A stretch of DNA of 64,000 nucleotides, taken from the NCBI GenBank assembly GCA_037127315.1, contig JBBBDQ010001277.1, positions 410,001 through 474,000 of the forward strand, read 5' to 3'. Positions 41,654 to 51,944 of this stretch are shown here, in pieces. A model generated the notes under the pieces. That model worked only from the letters and a program-made list of their open reading frames with translations. It did no database searches and was not told the origin of the DNA. Made by a program: the position numbers and the translations under genes. The stretch is from Ascarosepion bandense. Its lineage: Eukaryota; Mollusca; Cephalopoda; Sepiida; Sepiidae. How positions within the stretch are numbered: position 1 is the stretch's first letter; the number at the start of each line of letters is the position of its first letter.

Positions 41654-41866
41654 TCCTATCACATGCACGCAAGCACGCACGCGCACAACATACGTAAATT
41701 GCACCCATGCAACGTATTACACACATTATTTATATATACATATACACACTATCTAAACTGAGTACACTCACATACATACACATATTGCATCACATACATT
41801 CATTACGTAGATACCAACAAAAATCACACACAAATCACACACACCCGGATATACACACAGATCACA

Positions 41867-42442
41867 TACACTACCGCCCATATTTATTAGGCCACCCAAA
41901 TTTAAAAAAAAAATGATGTATTTCATACTCTTTTTAAGTGAATAATTCTAAATGAATATAGATCATTTTTTAAACACTGGGGTGGCCTAATAAGCATTCA
42001 TTTCATGCACATGTTATTGTGCAATATTAACAAAAGAATAATTCTATTTTCATTTACAATTATTCTCTTGGCAATAAATACTAAAAAATTATGTATTTCA
42101 TACTAGTTTTAGTATTTATTGCCAAGTGGATAGTTCTAAATGAAAATGGAATGGTTCTTTTGTTATTATTACTTTGCAAATTTTTACAAAGCAAGGAAGC
42201 AAAAATGATCTCGTTCGAATCACCCTAAATTTCCTTCATTCTTTCATTGATGAAACTGCAATATAGGTAATTATTAAATGTTTATAAATTCATTTGATGC
42301 ACATGTTATTGTGCAGTATTAACAAAAGAACCATTCTATTTTCATTTACAATTATTCACTTGGCAATAAATACTAAAAAATAGTATGAAATACATCAGTT
42401 TTTAAAACACTAGGATGACCTAATAATTATGGCCGGTAGTGG
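41867..42442 (+). mobile_element. Tc1/mariner-like MITE
   Basis: The left end cactaccgcccatatttatt, then aggccaccc; the right end cctaataattatggccggt, then agtg. These are inverted copies of about 28 bp with few mismatches. Internal near-copies of the terminal sequence (41975-41995) show rearrangement. A lone terminus follows at 42482-42512. No transposase frame. Confidence 0.7.
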
Positions 42443-42521
42443 ATGTGCAAAAGTTATCTCCCTTGCATTCGGAATTTGATTTACTGGGGTTGCCTAATAA
42501 TTATGGCCGGTATACACGAGG

Positions 42522-42828
42522 ATGTGCGTTGTGGTGCATTGGATATTGGCTCGGAACGAGAAATCGTGGAGCCGAGTTCAAATTCCAGTTGAATTCATTG
42601 CAATCACTTACGCGCAGATACCCTTGGGAAAGGTATTAATCCGTCTCTTCCTTCCAGTTATGGGTTAAATAACAGGACAGATTGGGTTCTATAACCTTGG
42701 CTGGCAACCAATCTACCGCAGAAAGCAATGGCAACCTACTGCGGGATAATCTTCTCGCCCAGTCAGTCATGTCTCTTTCGAAACATGATCGCTCCAAGCG
42801 TGTATCACGTATGGCACTTAACTGAATA
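42522..42828 (+). mobile_element. SINE-1, full length
   Basis: Head gatgtgcgttgtggtgcatt, B box gagttcaaattccagttg, body and end at cgtatggcacttaactga. One of the most complete copies. Confidence 0.8.
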
Positions 42829-42889
42829 CACGAACCAAATACGAAAATCACACGTACATTAAATAATTAGAAACGTCTATCCAGCTGGG

Positions 42890-43035
42890 GCACTTTGACG
42901 TGATGCAATGGTTGTCAAGCTTGTCTTGCTACATCAGTTACGACTGTTTAGTGTGTTCGACACTCACTACTCACTGTGTACTCCATATTTTTGGCCTTGT
43001 GCCACGTCTAAGCTATGCTTAGAAAATCACCATTC
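42890..43035 (+). mobile_element. tRNA-derived SINE, family 2 (copy 3)
   Basis: A-box-like gatgcaatggttgtcaagc, B-box-like gtgtgttcgacactcact, then ggccttgtgccacgtctaag and the end near 'gcttagaaaatcacc'. Confidence 0.6.
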
Positions 43036-43314
43036 ATCCAACAGGAACTTAAATAGCACATGCTCACACTAGCATTGTTTTATCTGGAACAGGCTAACTT
43101 TTTATATGTTGGATATAACAGTCTTTGGGGTTTCATGGAAAGATATATCTGCCTTCTTCCAACCTCTTCATAATTGGTGCACGTTTTCTGTTCAGAGAAG
43201 ACGTATAAAAAGAAAATATACCACCTCGTTTGGGAGTTAAAAGTAGATGGATAAGTGTACACAGGCGTATATTGTCTTTATGTATAGGGGTATATAAAAA
43301 GTTTCTTGTATACT

Positions 43315-43348
<34 letters not shown>

Positions 43349-43553
43349 TATGGATGTGTATACATGTATGCGTGGACCCGCTCCTCATAGAATTGTGAGT
43401 GTGTGAACACGATAATTGTGTGTGGATATAAATAGATGTATATATGTATGAAGAACACATTTATGAGTATATATACATATGGATGTGAGGATATATGTAG
43501 GTATGAAAATATATGCGTATTTGGGGAGTATGTGTGAGAATTACTAGCATACT

Positions 43554-43598
<45 letters not shown>
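43036..43598. other. Spacer with TA/TG-rich tracts
   Basis: TA tracts at about 43314-43350 and 43564-43598. No coding frame recognised. Confidence 0.4.
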
Positions 43599-43599
<1 letters not shown>

Positions 43600-43600
<1 letters not shown>

Positions 43601-44077
43601 TTTCATGGCTTCTGCTCTATAAATACTTTCATGGCTTTGCTCGGACGAGCTTAAGTCACTGATGCCTCCTCAACAGGTGTTTACTTGTGCAACCAGACTG
43701 GCAACTGGGTCCCACCCATTCACAGTCCGGTTAGCCAAATGCAGACGACAATTCTACTCCTGCAGCTTCTTCTCTCGCACTTCCCGCCTGTGGAACTCGC
43801 TCCCCTATTCTTGCTCTCCTGATGGCTACAACCTCCAGAAATTTAAATGCAAAGTCAATACTCATCTACTAACCACTGGACTCTAGCTCTCTCCCCACCC
43901 CTGTATAACCTTCCCTTTCTCTCCACCTATGTATCTGTCATCGCACCTGCTTTCTCAGCTTTCTATTGTTCCTTTCTAACTAGTTTGTACTCCTCACTCT
44001 TTTCTAATTAATCTTTTTACATTTATGTAACCCCCTGCACATCAGTTGCGTTTCCGCCTTGCTCGGGGTGAAATGAT

Positions 44078-44085
<8 letters not shown>
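43600..44085 (+). pseudogene. LINE 3' end with intact C-terminus
   Basis: 5'-truncated in the coding region. The frame 43662-43886 encodes CATRLATGSHPFTVRLAKC, then FYSCSFFSRTSRLWNSLP, then GYNLQKFKCKVNTHLL and a stop. A 3' region follows with the tail cccctgcacatcagttgcgt and ccttgctcggggtgaaatga, then a TA tract. The start repeats 'tactttcatggctt' twice. Confidence 0.8.
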
Positions 44086-44125
<40 letters not shown>

Positions 44126-44128
<3 letters not shown>

Positions 44129-44747
44129 CACTATTTATACACGCGGAAATCCCGTCTTTATGAAATGTATATATGTGAGTATACGAACGCAAGATACGAA
44201 TGTAGACATGAAAAAGTGTAGGTCGGTAAGTATGTGTAAGCATAAACAGAGTCATATTTGTATGTATATATGGGGCTGTGCGCATATGTGTATATGGATA
44301 TAAGTTAGTGTACATGGGTGGGTTAATTTATGGGGTTACACATACACACGTATCCATAGAATTAGAAATAAACGGTCAATTTACTTAGCGGTCAACATCT
44401 TCACGACTGGTCTGAATACCCCCAGCTGATTTGACGCCAATGCCTATATCCTGACCCTCTTTTCCTTTTCCTCCATTTTCCTTCTTCTTATTTTTTCAAT
44501 TTTATTTTTATTTTTATGTTTATCTTCAGTTAAAGAAAATGCTTATTCCGGCAAATTTTTTTGTAACAAATGGAATGAATATTGTGTGGTCTGATGAAAT
44601 GAGCTAATTAAGCTCATTGAAATGAATTATAATTTATAACCAATTTAAATGACGTGTTGAATTTTCCTTTATATATATACTAGTCGAAAGAAAAAAAAAC
44701 CCGAGACGAAGAACCTAACACGTAAAGAGCTCAATACAATAGCAGAG

Positions 44748-44790
<43 letters not shown>
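44126..44790. other. Spacer, TA tract at its end
   Basis: No frame recognised. (TA)n at 44751-44790 borders the hammerhead SINE. Confidence 0.4.
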
Positions 44791-44794
<4 letters not shown>

Positions 44795-44848
44795 ATCCTC
44801 AGACAGATCTGTTTCGCTGTACCATAGCTCATCAGTACGGTTAGACTC
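44791..44848 (-). ncRNA. Candidate hammerhead ribozyme in SINE, copy 2
   Basis: Minus strand: AGTC, then CTGATGA (44835-44829), stem II GCTAT/TACAGC region with one A-C mismatch, GAAA (44815-44812), stem III ACAG/CTGT, triplet GTC (44804-44802) and the distal stem I strand GACT (44794-44791). AGTC/GACT pair perfectly. The core is fully conserved relative to copy 1. Confidence 0.6.
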
Positions 44849-45015
44849 GGGTTGCTACATAACCCAGGCTCGAAACCCGACCCAATTGGCGTCGGTCGGC
44901 GACTCTACCCCTGGGCCACGGGGTGTTTGGCGGAAGAAGGTACTCTTTTTAGCGCATATCATATTACGTGCCCAATAGCTAGGTGATCCAATTCATTTTA
45001 AGGAATGAGCGATGC

Positions 45016-45020
<5 letters not shown>
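44791..45020 (-). mobile_element. tRNA-derived SINE with hammerhead-like motif (family 3, copy 2)
   Basis: Minus strand: start near 'gctattgggcacgtaat', A-box-like tggcccaggggtagagt, B-box-like gggtttcgagcctggg, then the ribozyme core at 44848-44791 and a TA tract. The order of parts is identical to 14604-14798. Confidence 0.7.
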
Positions 45021-45065
<45 letters not shown>

Positions 45066-45410
45066 ACAACGTGTTTATTATAGTAGAGAGGACAATTGGA
45101 GGATTTCCAAACAACCCATATCTGTCGAATTTACACACATACATCCTGATTTACAAAGAAATATGCTTGTGACGTATACATTACACGCGGTGTAGAATTT
45201 CGTTAAATGTTTCGCCATTTTATATAATCCGGACTTCACTGATGTCTAGAACCTGTATTGTCTCAGCAAAATGGCATTGTCCCGGAAGCCATCATAATTC
45301 GTTCGCTTTTCATAATAAGTGACTCATCTGTCATGTTAGATACGAAAGGTTACGACGTGACACATACGACGTGCTTCTTTAGTCTGCGAAAGGTAGTAGG
45401 AAGAGAAGTG
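45021..45410. other. Spacer beginning with a TA tract
   Basis: (TA)n at 45019-45062. The frame 45258-45584 runs into a SINE and has no recognised homology. Confidence 0.4.
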
Positions 45411-45720
45411 GATGTGCGTCGTGTTGCAGTGGATATCGGCTCGGAACGAGAAATCGGGAAGCCGAGTTCGAATTCCAGTCGAATTCCTTGCATTCACTTA
45501 CGCGCAAATACCCTTACGAAAGGTATTAATCCATCTCTTCCCTCCAGTTATCGGTTAAATAATAGGACAGACTGGGTTCTGTAGCCTTGGTCGGCAACCA
45601 GTCTACCGCAGAAAGCAATGGCAACCTACTGCAGCATAATCTTCTGCCCAGTCAGTCATGTCTCATTCGAGACATGATCGCCTAAGCGTGTATCACGTAC
45701 GGCACTTAACTGACTGAGTA
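45411..45720 (+). mobile_element. SINE-1, full length
   Basis: Head gatgtgcgtcgtgttgcagt, B box gagttcgaattccagtcg, body and end cggcacttaactgactgag. Confidence 0.8.
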
Positions 45721-45849
45721 GGAAGAGATAGAAATGTAAGTCAGAAATTGTCTCACCCGTACCCCCTTAAAAAGCAGAGACAGACAGACAGACAGACAGA
45801 GAATTTCAACCAGTGATAAATTTATAGTGGGGTAGTTGCTGTCTCTAAA

Positions 45850-46135
45850 ATAACTTCTTCTTCAATGCGCCTTGTTCCATCCAGACGTTGACGATCACGG
45901 CTCTCCACAATTTCCTATGAACATTTTTTATCCTCTCCTGAACCCTGTTTTACAACCAATTTAAACAATCCAATAAGTAGGTTATGCATAGAATTTTCTT
46001 GGCACTGTTTTCAGTATATTCAGTGAGTGTCAATTTTTCCAAGCCGCCTTTCCTCATCATGTGCTGTAGTTAATTTCAACAGTCTCTTTCTGATGTTAAG
46101 CATAAGTATCCTTTTTGTTTTTATTTTCTCGAAAG
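45850..46135 (-). pseudogene. RTE-like LINE fragment
   Basis: Minus strand encodes IKTKRILMLNIRKRLLKLT with preceding EHVINDEAFEK, and the end ctggatggaacaaggcgcat. It joins directly to the 97-bp satellite. Confidence 0.65.
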
Positions 46136-47161
46136 CTTCATCATTGATCACATGTTCAGTCCATTGTATTCTCAGCATCTTTCTGTAGAACCACATTTCT
46201 GTTGCTTCAAGTCTCTTCTTCATCTGTGTTGACTTCATCATTGCTCACATGTTCAGTCCATGGTATTCTCAGCATCTTTCTATAGAACCACATTTCTGTT
46301 GCTTCAAGTCTCTTCTTCATCTGTGTTGACTTCATCATTGCTCACATGTTCAGTCCATGGTATTCTCAGCATCTTTCTATAGAACCACATTTCTGTTGCT
46401 TTAAGTCTCTTCTTCATCTGTGTTGACTTCATCATTGCTCACATGTTCAGTCCATGGTATTCTCAGCATCCTTCTGTAGAACCACATTTCTGTTGCTTTA
46501 AGTCTCTTCTTCATCTGTATTGATTTCATCATTGCTCACATGTTCAGGCCATTGTATTCTCAGCATCTGTCTGTAGATCCACATTTCTGTTACTTCAAGT
46601 CTCTTCTTCATCTGTGTTGACTTCATCATTGCTCTCATGTTCAATCCATGATATGCTCAGCATCTTTCTGTAGAGCCACATTTCTGTTGTTTCAAATCTT
46701 CTCTTCATCTGTGTTGACTTCATCATTGCTTGCATGTTCAGTCCATTGTATTCTCAGCATCTTTCTGTAGATCCATATTTCTATAAATTCAAGTCTCTTC
46801 TTCATCTGTGTTGACTTTATCATTGCTCACATGTTCAGTCCATTGTATTCTTAGCATCTTTCTGTAGATCCACATTTCTGTTACTTAAAGTCTCTTCTTC
46901 ATCTGTGTTGACTTCATCATTGCTCACATGTTCAGTCCATGATATGCTCAGCATCTTTCTGTAGAGCCACATTTCTGTTGTTTCAAATCTTCTCTTCATC
47001 TGTGTGGACTTCATCATTGCTTGCATGTTCAGTCAATGGTATTCTCAGTATCCTTCTGTAGAACCATATTTCTATTACTTCAAGTCTCTTCGTCATCAGT
47101 GTTGACTTCATCATTGCTCACATGTTCAGGCCATTGTAATCTCAGCATCTGTCTGTAGAAA
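46136..47161 (-). repeat. 97-bp satellite made from LINE coding sequence
   Basis: Units start at 46136, 46233, 46330, 46427, 46524, 46621, 46718, 46815, 46912, 47009 and 47106, each exactly 97 bp. Each unit encodes part of the RTE-like segment EMWFYRKMLRIQWTEHV on the minus strand, but 97 is not a multiple of three, so the frame shifts at each join. From 46524 the units follow a three-unit pattern (A B C A B C A) with a 291-bp period. Confidence 0.95.
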
Positions 47162-47538
47162 TCTTCGATTATTATTTTTAGATTTCGATATTTTAATAAC
47201 CCATAGAGATTGATATGCCGCTAAAAACGATCAACCAATATGAAAACCTGTTTCATGACATTAACCCGTATAAAATCTTACAATTTCTTAAATCATACTG
47301 TATTCTGGGATATAACTTTAATAAAACTAAAGCACACATCACTGCCTCTAGAAATCATGTTCATACAAATATGTATATGTAGAAAAGTAGTATTATATGC
47401 CATGTATTCAATTGTGAAAGTAGAATAACTTATATATTTGCATTATTTCAAAGCCCTCCCCCCACGGATAAAATTAGCCCATAAGGTATTGATATGAAAT
47501 TGTGGAGAGCTATGATCGCCCAGGTCCTGAAAAGAACA

Positions 47539-47574
<36 letters not shown>

Positions 47575-47984
47575 CTTGAAGTACGACGTCAAGATAAATA
47601 AAACTTCGAGGTTTCTGACCGAGAACAATGGGTTCAGGTTGGATTGCCCAGAGTCGCCGGGTCGACCGCCTCGGTCTGAATATGTTTTACGGTAAGAAGA
47701 CGAATTTCAGACGACAGACAAAGTGTTCTGCTTTTATGGCTTCGTCAAGAAATAAAACCAACTTCATACTTTGGGCGTCAAGCCGATTTATGACACTTCA
47801 CACACTGCATTAATTTTATCATTAATTTTGATAAGTGAACAAAAAAACAAAAACAAATACGATTTAATCTGTCGCCAAATCTCCGAGTCTACAATAAAAA
47901 GTATTCGCTTGTTTGTATGTGTGTCCGCATTAACCTCCAAAACTTTAATATTTCTACGTACCTCCAATAATGCCGGAATGTTTT
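47162..47984. other. Spacer with CA tract
   Basis: (CA)n at 47541-47571. Short frames at 47240-47428 and 47628-47813 have no recognised homology. Confidence 0.4.
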
Positions 47985-49432
47985 GGTACAGTGGATATCG
48001 ACTCGGAACGACAAATCGGCGAGCCGAGATCGAATTTCACTTAAATTCCTTACGTTAGCTTGCACACAAATAACCTTTGAGAAATGTATTAATCCATCTC
48101 TTCCGCCCAGTTATAGGTTAAATAATAGGACAGATTGGGTTCTATAGCCTTGGCTGGCAACCAGTCTACCGCAGAAAGTAGTAGCAACTAACTGCGGGAT
48201 AATCTTTTGTCCGGTCAGTCATGTCTCGAAAGAGACATGACCTCCCAAAACGTGTATCACGTATGACACTTGACTGACTGAATGAATATAATAGTTGGAG
48301 ACATGATTAGGTCTTCTACAGGGCATAAAGTGGGGGAAAGTTTTTCTATTATTATGAAGTAATAAACTGATCCCCCACTAATTACTACTTACTAATATAA
48401 TGTATATCTTCTCCCTCTGGCTATAAGACAAATACTAGGACAGATTGAGTTCTATAGCCTTGGCTGGCGACCAGTGTACCGCAGAAAGTAATGGCAACCT
48501 ACTGTGGGATAATCTTCTGTCCAGTCAGTCATGTTTCTTTCGAGACATGATCGCCCAAAGCGTGTATTACGTAGTGCACTTAACAGACTGATTGAATATA
48601 ATAGTTGGAAACATGATTAAGTCTTCTACTGGGCATAAAGTGAGGGATCTTTTTCTATTGCTATGAAGTAATAAACTGATCCCCCATTAATTACTACTTA
48701 TAATAATGTAATACATATCTTTTCCCTCTAGCTATGAGTCAAATAACATTTGACTGACTGACTGAATATAGTAGTTGGAGACATAATTAAGTTTTCTACT
48801 GGGCATAAAGTGAGGGATCAGTTTTCTATTGTCATGAAGTAATAAACTGATCCCCCACTAATTACTACTTAATAATCTATCTCTTCTCTCTCTAGCTATG
48901 AGTCAAATAAGGTATGGCACTTGACTGATTGACTGAATATAATAGTTGGAGACATGATTAAGACTTCTACTGGGCATAAAGTGAGGGATCGGTTTTCTAT
49001 TGTCATGAAGTAATAAACTAATCCCCCATTAATTACTACTTATAATAATGTTATGCATATATTCTCCCTCTAGCTATGAGTCAAATAACATTTGACTGAC
49101 TGACTGAATATAGTAGTTGGAGACATAATTAAGTTTTCTACTGGGCATAAAGTGAGGGATCAGTTTTCTATTGTCATGAAGTAATAAACTGATCCCCCAC
49201 TAATTACTACTTAATAATCTATCTCTTCTCTCTCTAGCTATGAGTCAAATAAGGTATGGCACTTGACTGATTGACTGAATATAATAGTTGGAGACATGAT
49301 TAAGACTTCTACTGGGCATAAAGTGAGGGATCGGTTTTCTATTGTCATGAAGTAATAAACTAATCCCCCATTAATTACTACTTAATAATACATATCTTCT
49401 CCCTCTAGCTACACTTAACCGACTGACTGACC
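47985..49432 (+). mobile_element. SINE-1 followed by a tandem array of its tail
   Basis: A full SINE-1 (47985-48280) is followed by about seven tail units of about 170 bp, each with 'gaatataatagttggagac', 'tctactgggcataaagtg' and the hairpin gagggatcagttt / aaactgatcccccac. The last four units form two nearly identical 342-bp dimers (48740-49081 and 49082-49400). Bodies are lost from most units. Confidence 0.8.
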
Positions 49433-49677
49433 TGCAATAACACTGGTCGGCAAAAAAAAAAAAAAAAAAAATTAAAATGATGTCGAGACACCAAGCATCA
49501 TTTTAGATAATTTGAGGGCGCTGAATCTGGAAATTACTTTATTTTTTCTTGGTTAGCTACCGTTTGTGCTGTACAGAAATGCCTCATTTTTTTTTTTAAA
49601 GCATCTTTTCATTTGTTTGTATGTGTGTCCGCATTAACCTACAAAACTATAATATTTTTAGGTACATTCAATAATTC

Positions 49678-49812
49678 ACGGATGTGCGTTGTGGTGCAGT
49701 GGACTCGAAATTATAAATTGGGGAGTCGAGTTCGAATTCAAGTTGTATTCTTTGCATTAAATTACGCACAAATATCCTTGGGAAAGGTAAAATACGTCTC
49801 TTCTCTCCAATA
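49678..49812 (+). mobile_element. SINE-1 head, truncated
   Basis: gatgtgcgttgtggtgcagt and gagttcgaattcaagttg, with a deletion between the boxes. Ends at 'ttctctcca'. Confidence 0.7.
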
Positions 49813-50059
49813 TCATTTCATTTGTTTTCTGTATATATGATATTGACCGATGGCAAAGCAGTATCGTAGAAACCGCTCAATTCGCATTTAAATCAACAAA
49901 TATTGGTCTGCTTATTGGGAAATACTTTTTTAAAAAATAATAATCAGACCCTAATTCTTTAAGAATGATACGATTGAATATACCAAGACCAACACGTATT
50001 TTCATCATTTAATAAACTCACAGCAGAAATAAAACCTTTGTGTACATAAGAACTATGGT

Positions 50060-50262
50060 AAAAATTTTCCCTTTCTTGATTGTCGGTCATGTTCAATGTT
50101 CTTTAAGTCCCTTTTGATACTTCAGCAGTAGTCAGACAGCATTCGTTTGTCCCACCCTCCCTGGTATCACTCTTCCATTGTTTTGATATCCTGAATGAAT
50201 CGTTCTCCCTTCTCATCACTTCGATAACCGCAATTATTGGGAAATGTATCTAGATAGTTATG
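50060..50262 (-). pseudogene. Fragment of a widespread transposon-associated protein
   Basis: Minus strand: FPNNCGYRSDEKGERFIQDI, KTMEE, stop, YQGGWDKRMLSDYC, stop, SIKRDLKNIEHDRQSRK. I recall the pattern SDExGERFHQDIKTMEERYQGRWD from repetitive proteins of aphids and other invertebrates; the element it belongs to is not known to me. Two stops show decay. Confidence 0.5.
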
Positions 50263-50462
50263 AAAAAATGCTTAATATTCATTTTGGCTTATTATTGATA
50301 AAGTGTATTACTGATGAAGTTTATGAGTTAATTTGACTTTTTGGCGATAAATTGGAAAAATTGGGTATTTCTGTTTTAAAAGTTTTAACTAAAAAATACG
50401 TTTTTATTTATAAAACTAGCAGTATAGCCCTGCGTTGCTCGGGTGTAATGAAAGCTTTAAAA

Positions 50463-50530
50463 CTAATCCATGGTCCTGGAGCTCAGACTCTTTGGACGGT
50501 GGCACGAAAGACTAAAAAGCCATAGTTGTT
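50463..50530 (+). repeat. Second copy of the segment next to the Tc1 remnant
   Basis: ccatggtcctggagctcaga, ctttggacggtggcacgaaa and ttccagttaaagcgaaaccg match 29176-29260. Confidence 0.6.
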
Positions 50531-50794
50531 TCCAGTTAAAGCGAAACCGTAGACTGAAAGAAAAATGAATGGATGTAAGTCAAATTTTGATTTCCTGGTA
50601 TCGATATCAAATAAGTTTTTTCGTCATAAACTGAATTTTAAAGGTTAAATAAGTCATCTGAGTAAATGGTATCATGACTGAGACTAAGAACTACAATTAT
50701 ACCTACTTAGAGCCAAACCCGAAGCAAAAATTAAAATAAAAGGGCTGAAAAAAATACAGACATACAGGCAGATAAACAGACACACACATCTTGT

Positions 50795-50795
<1 letters not shown>

Positions 50796-50846
<51 letters not shown>

Positions 50847-51155
50847 CGATTGTCTGCACTTTTGTAAGAACTGCAACATTGAAACTTCTGAATATCGTTT
50901 CTTATGTCTTTGTCTATGAGTGTATCAAATTTCATTAAAATCGAACCACTCCTTCTATAACCCGATTTTTTCGATTATCGATTTTCGGTTATAGTACATT
51001 TGTGGAAATTTTCAAGAAAATCGGTTCAGCCGTTTCGGAGTCTATAGGTAACGGAGTCACACACACACAGACACATACACACACAGACTAAGTTCCATTA
51101 ATAAATAATTTTAGATTAGATTAGATTAGATTAGATAGATTAGATTAGATTAGTT
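50796..51155. repeat. TA tract, microsatellite-carrying repeat copy 3, TTAGA array
   Basis: (TA)n at 50799-50843. At 51000-51112: ttttcaagaaaatcggttca, ggagtctataggtaacgg, CA-rich run, 'agttccatta'. (TTAGA)n lies at about 51110-51153. Confidence 0.75.
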
Positions 51156-51719
51156 AATTTCAGGTGATTGTCATGAATTGCTCAGCAAGGTATTCAATGC
51201 ACGGTCGAATGGTAGATTTGTGAATGCACAAAAGATGAATAGCAAGAAAAAGTTCTTATTAAGAGGAAAGACCAAATAAATAATTTATTAGTTTTTTAAA
51301 ATCTTTTCTAGTAGGTTCGAAATTTTGTTTAAAAATTGAGTTTTTCTTTCGTTAGTCGGGGCAGAAAGTGAAAATCTAGCGTCAAGTTTCGGTAAAAACA
51401 CATTGAGTTGGAAATGCTTTCAAAAACCAAATGATGGTCAAATTTTTGAATTTTCACGGCTTTTTTACAAATAAATTAAATTATTTTAGAAATTCTTGAT
51501 AAAATTATTTTTATAAATATAATTATTTTTTGCGTCTGTTAACGACCCCGCGTATTTATTAATGAAATTTCCAGAAATTAAATTGCGTCCTATTTCTTAT
51601 TTATAACAGGTAAAATCAACATTCATTTGAGAATGCAAACCATCAATTTTTTAAAAAAAAGTAACATCATTTACAGAAAATCAAGTCCGATTCGTAAAAT
51701 ATAAAATGCAATAAAACAA
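51156..51719. other. AT-rich sequence with a LINE scrap
   Basis: At 51165-51245 the minus strand faintly resembles the LINE C-terminal segment ('ttgtgcattcacaaatctac', 'ccgtgcattgaatacctt'). The rest is AT-rich with no feature. Confidence 0.35.
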
Positions 51720-51805
51720 AGATATGGTGGGTTGCAGGTTCGAATCCTCCCGAAAGACACACATTTTCCTAACAAAATTTCTCAAAAATATTCAGACCGG
51801 TGAAG

Positions 51806-51851
<46 letters not shown>

Positions 51852-51935
51852 TGTTTAATTAAAAACAGAATATCTACTCCAATACGAGTATAGATTAAAA
51901 ATAATGTTTAAACAAATAAATTATATATATATATA
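51720..51935 (+). mobile_element. tRNA-like palindromic element, copy 2 (right half)
   Basis: caggttcgaatcctcccgaa (T-arm-like), cacacattttcctaacaaaa, a TA tract, then tactgtttaattaaaaacag and 'gaatatctactccaatacga'. Matches the distal half of 7645-7880. Confidence 0.55.
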
Positions 51936-51944
51936 TATTTTTTT

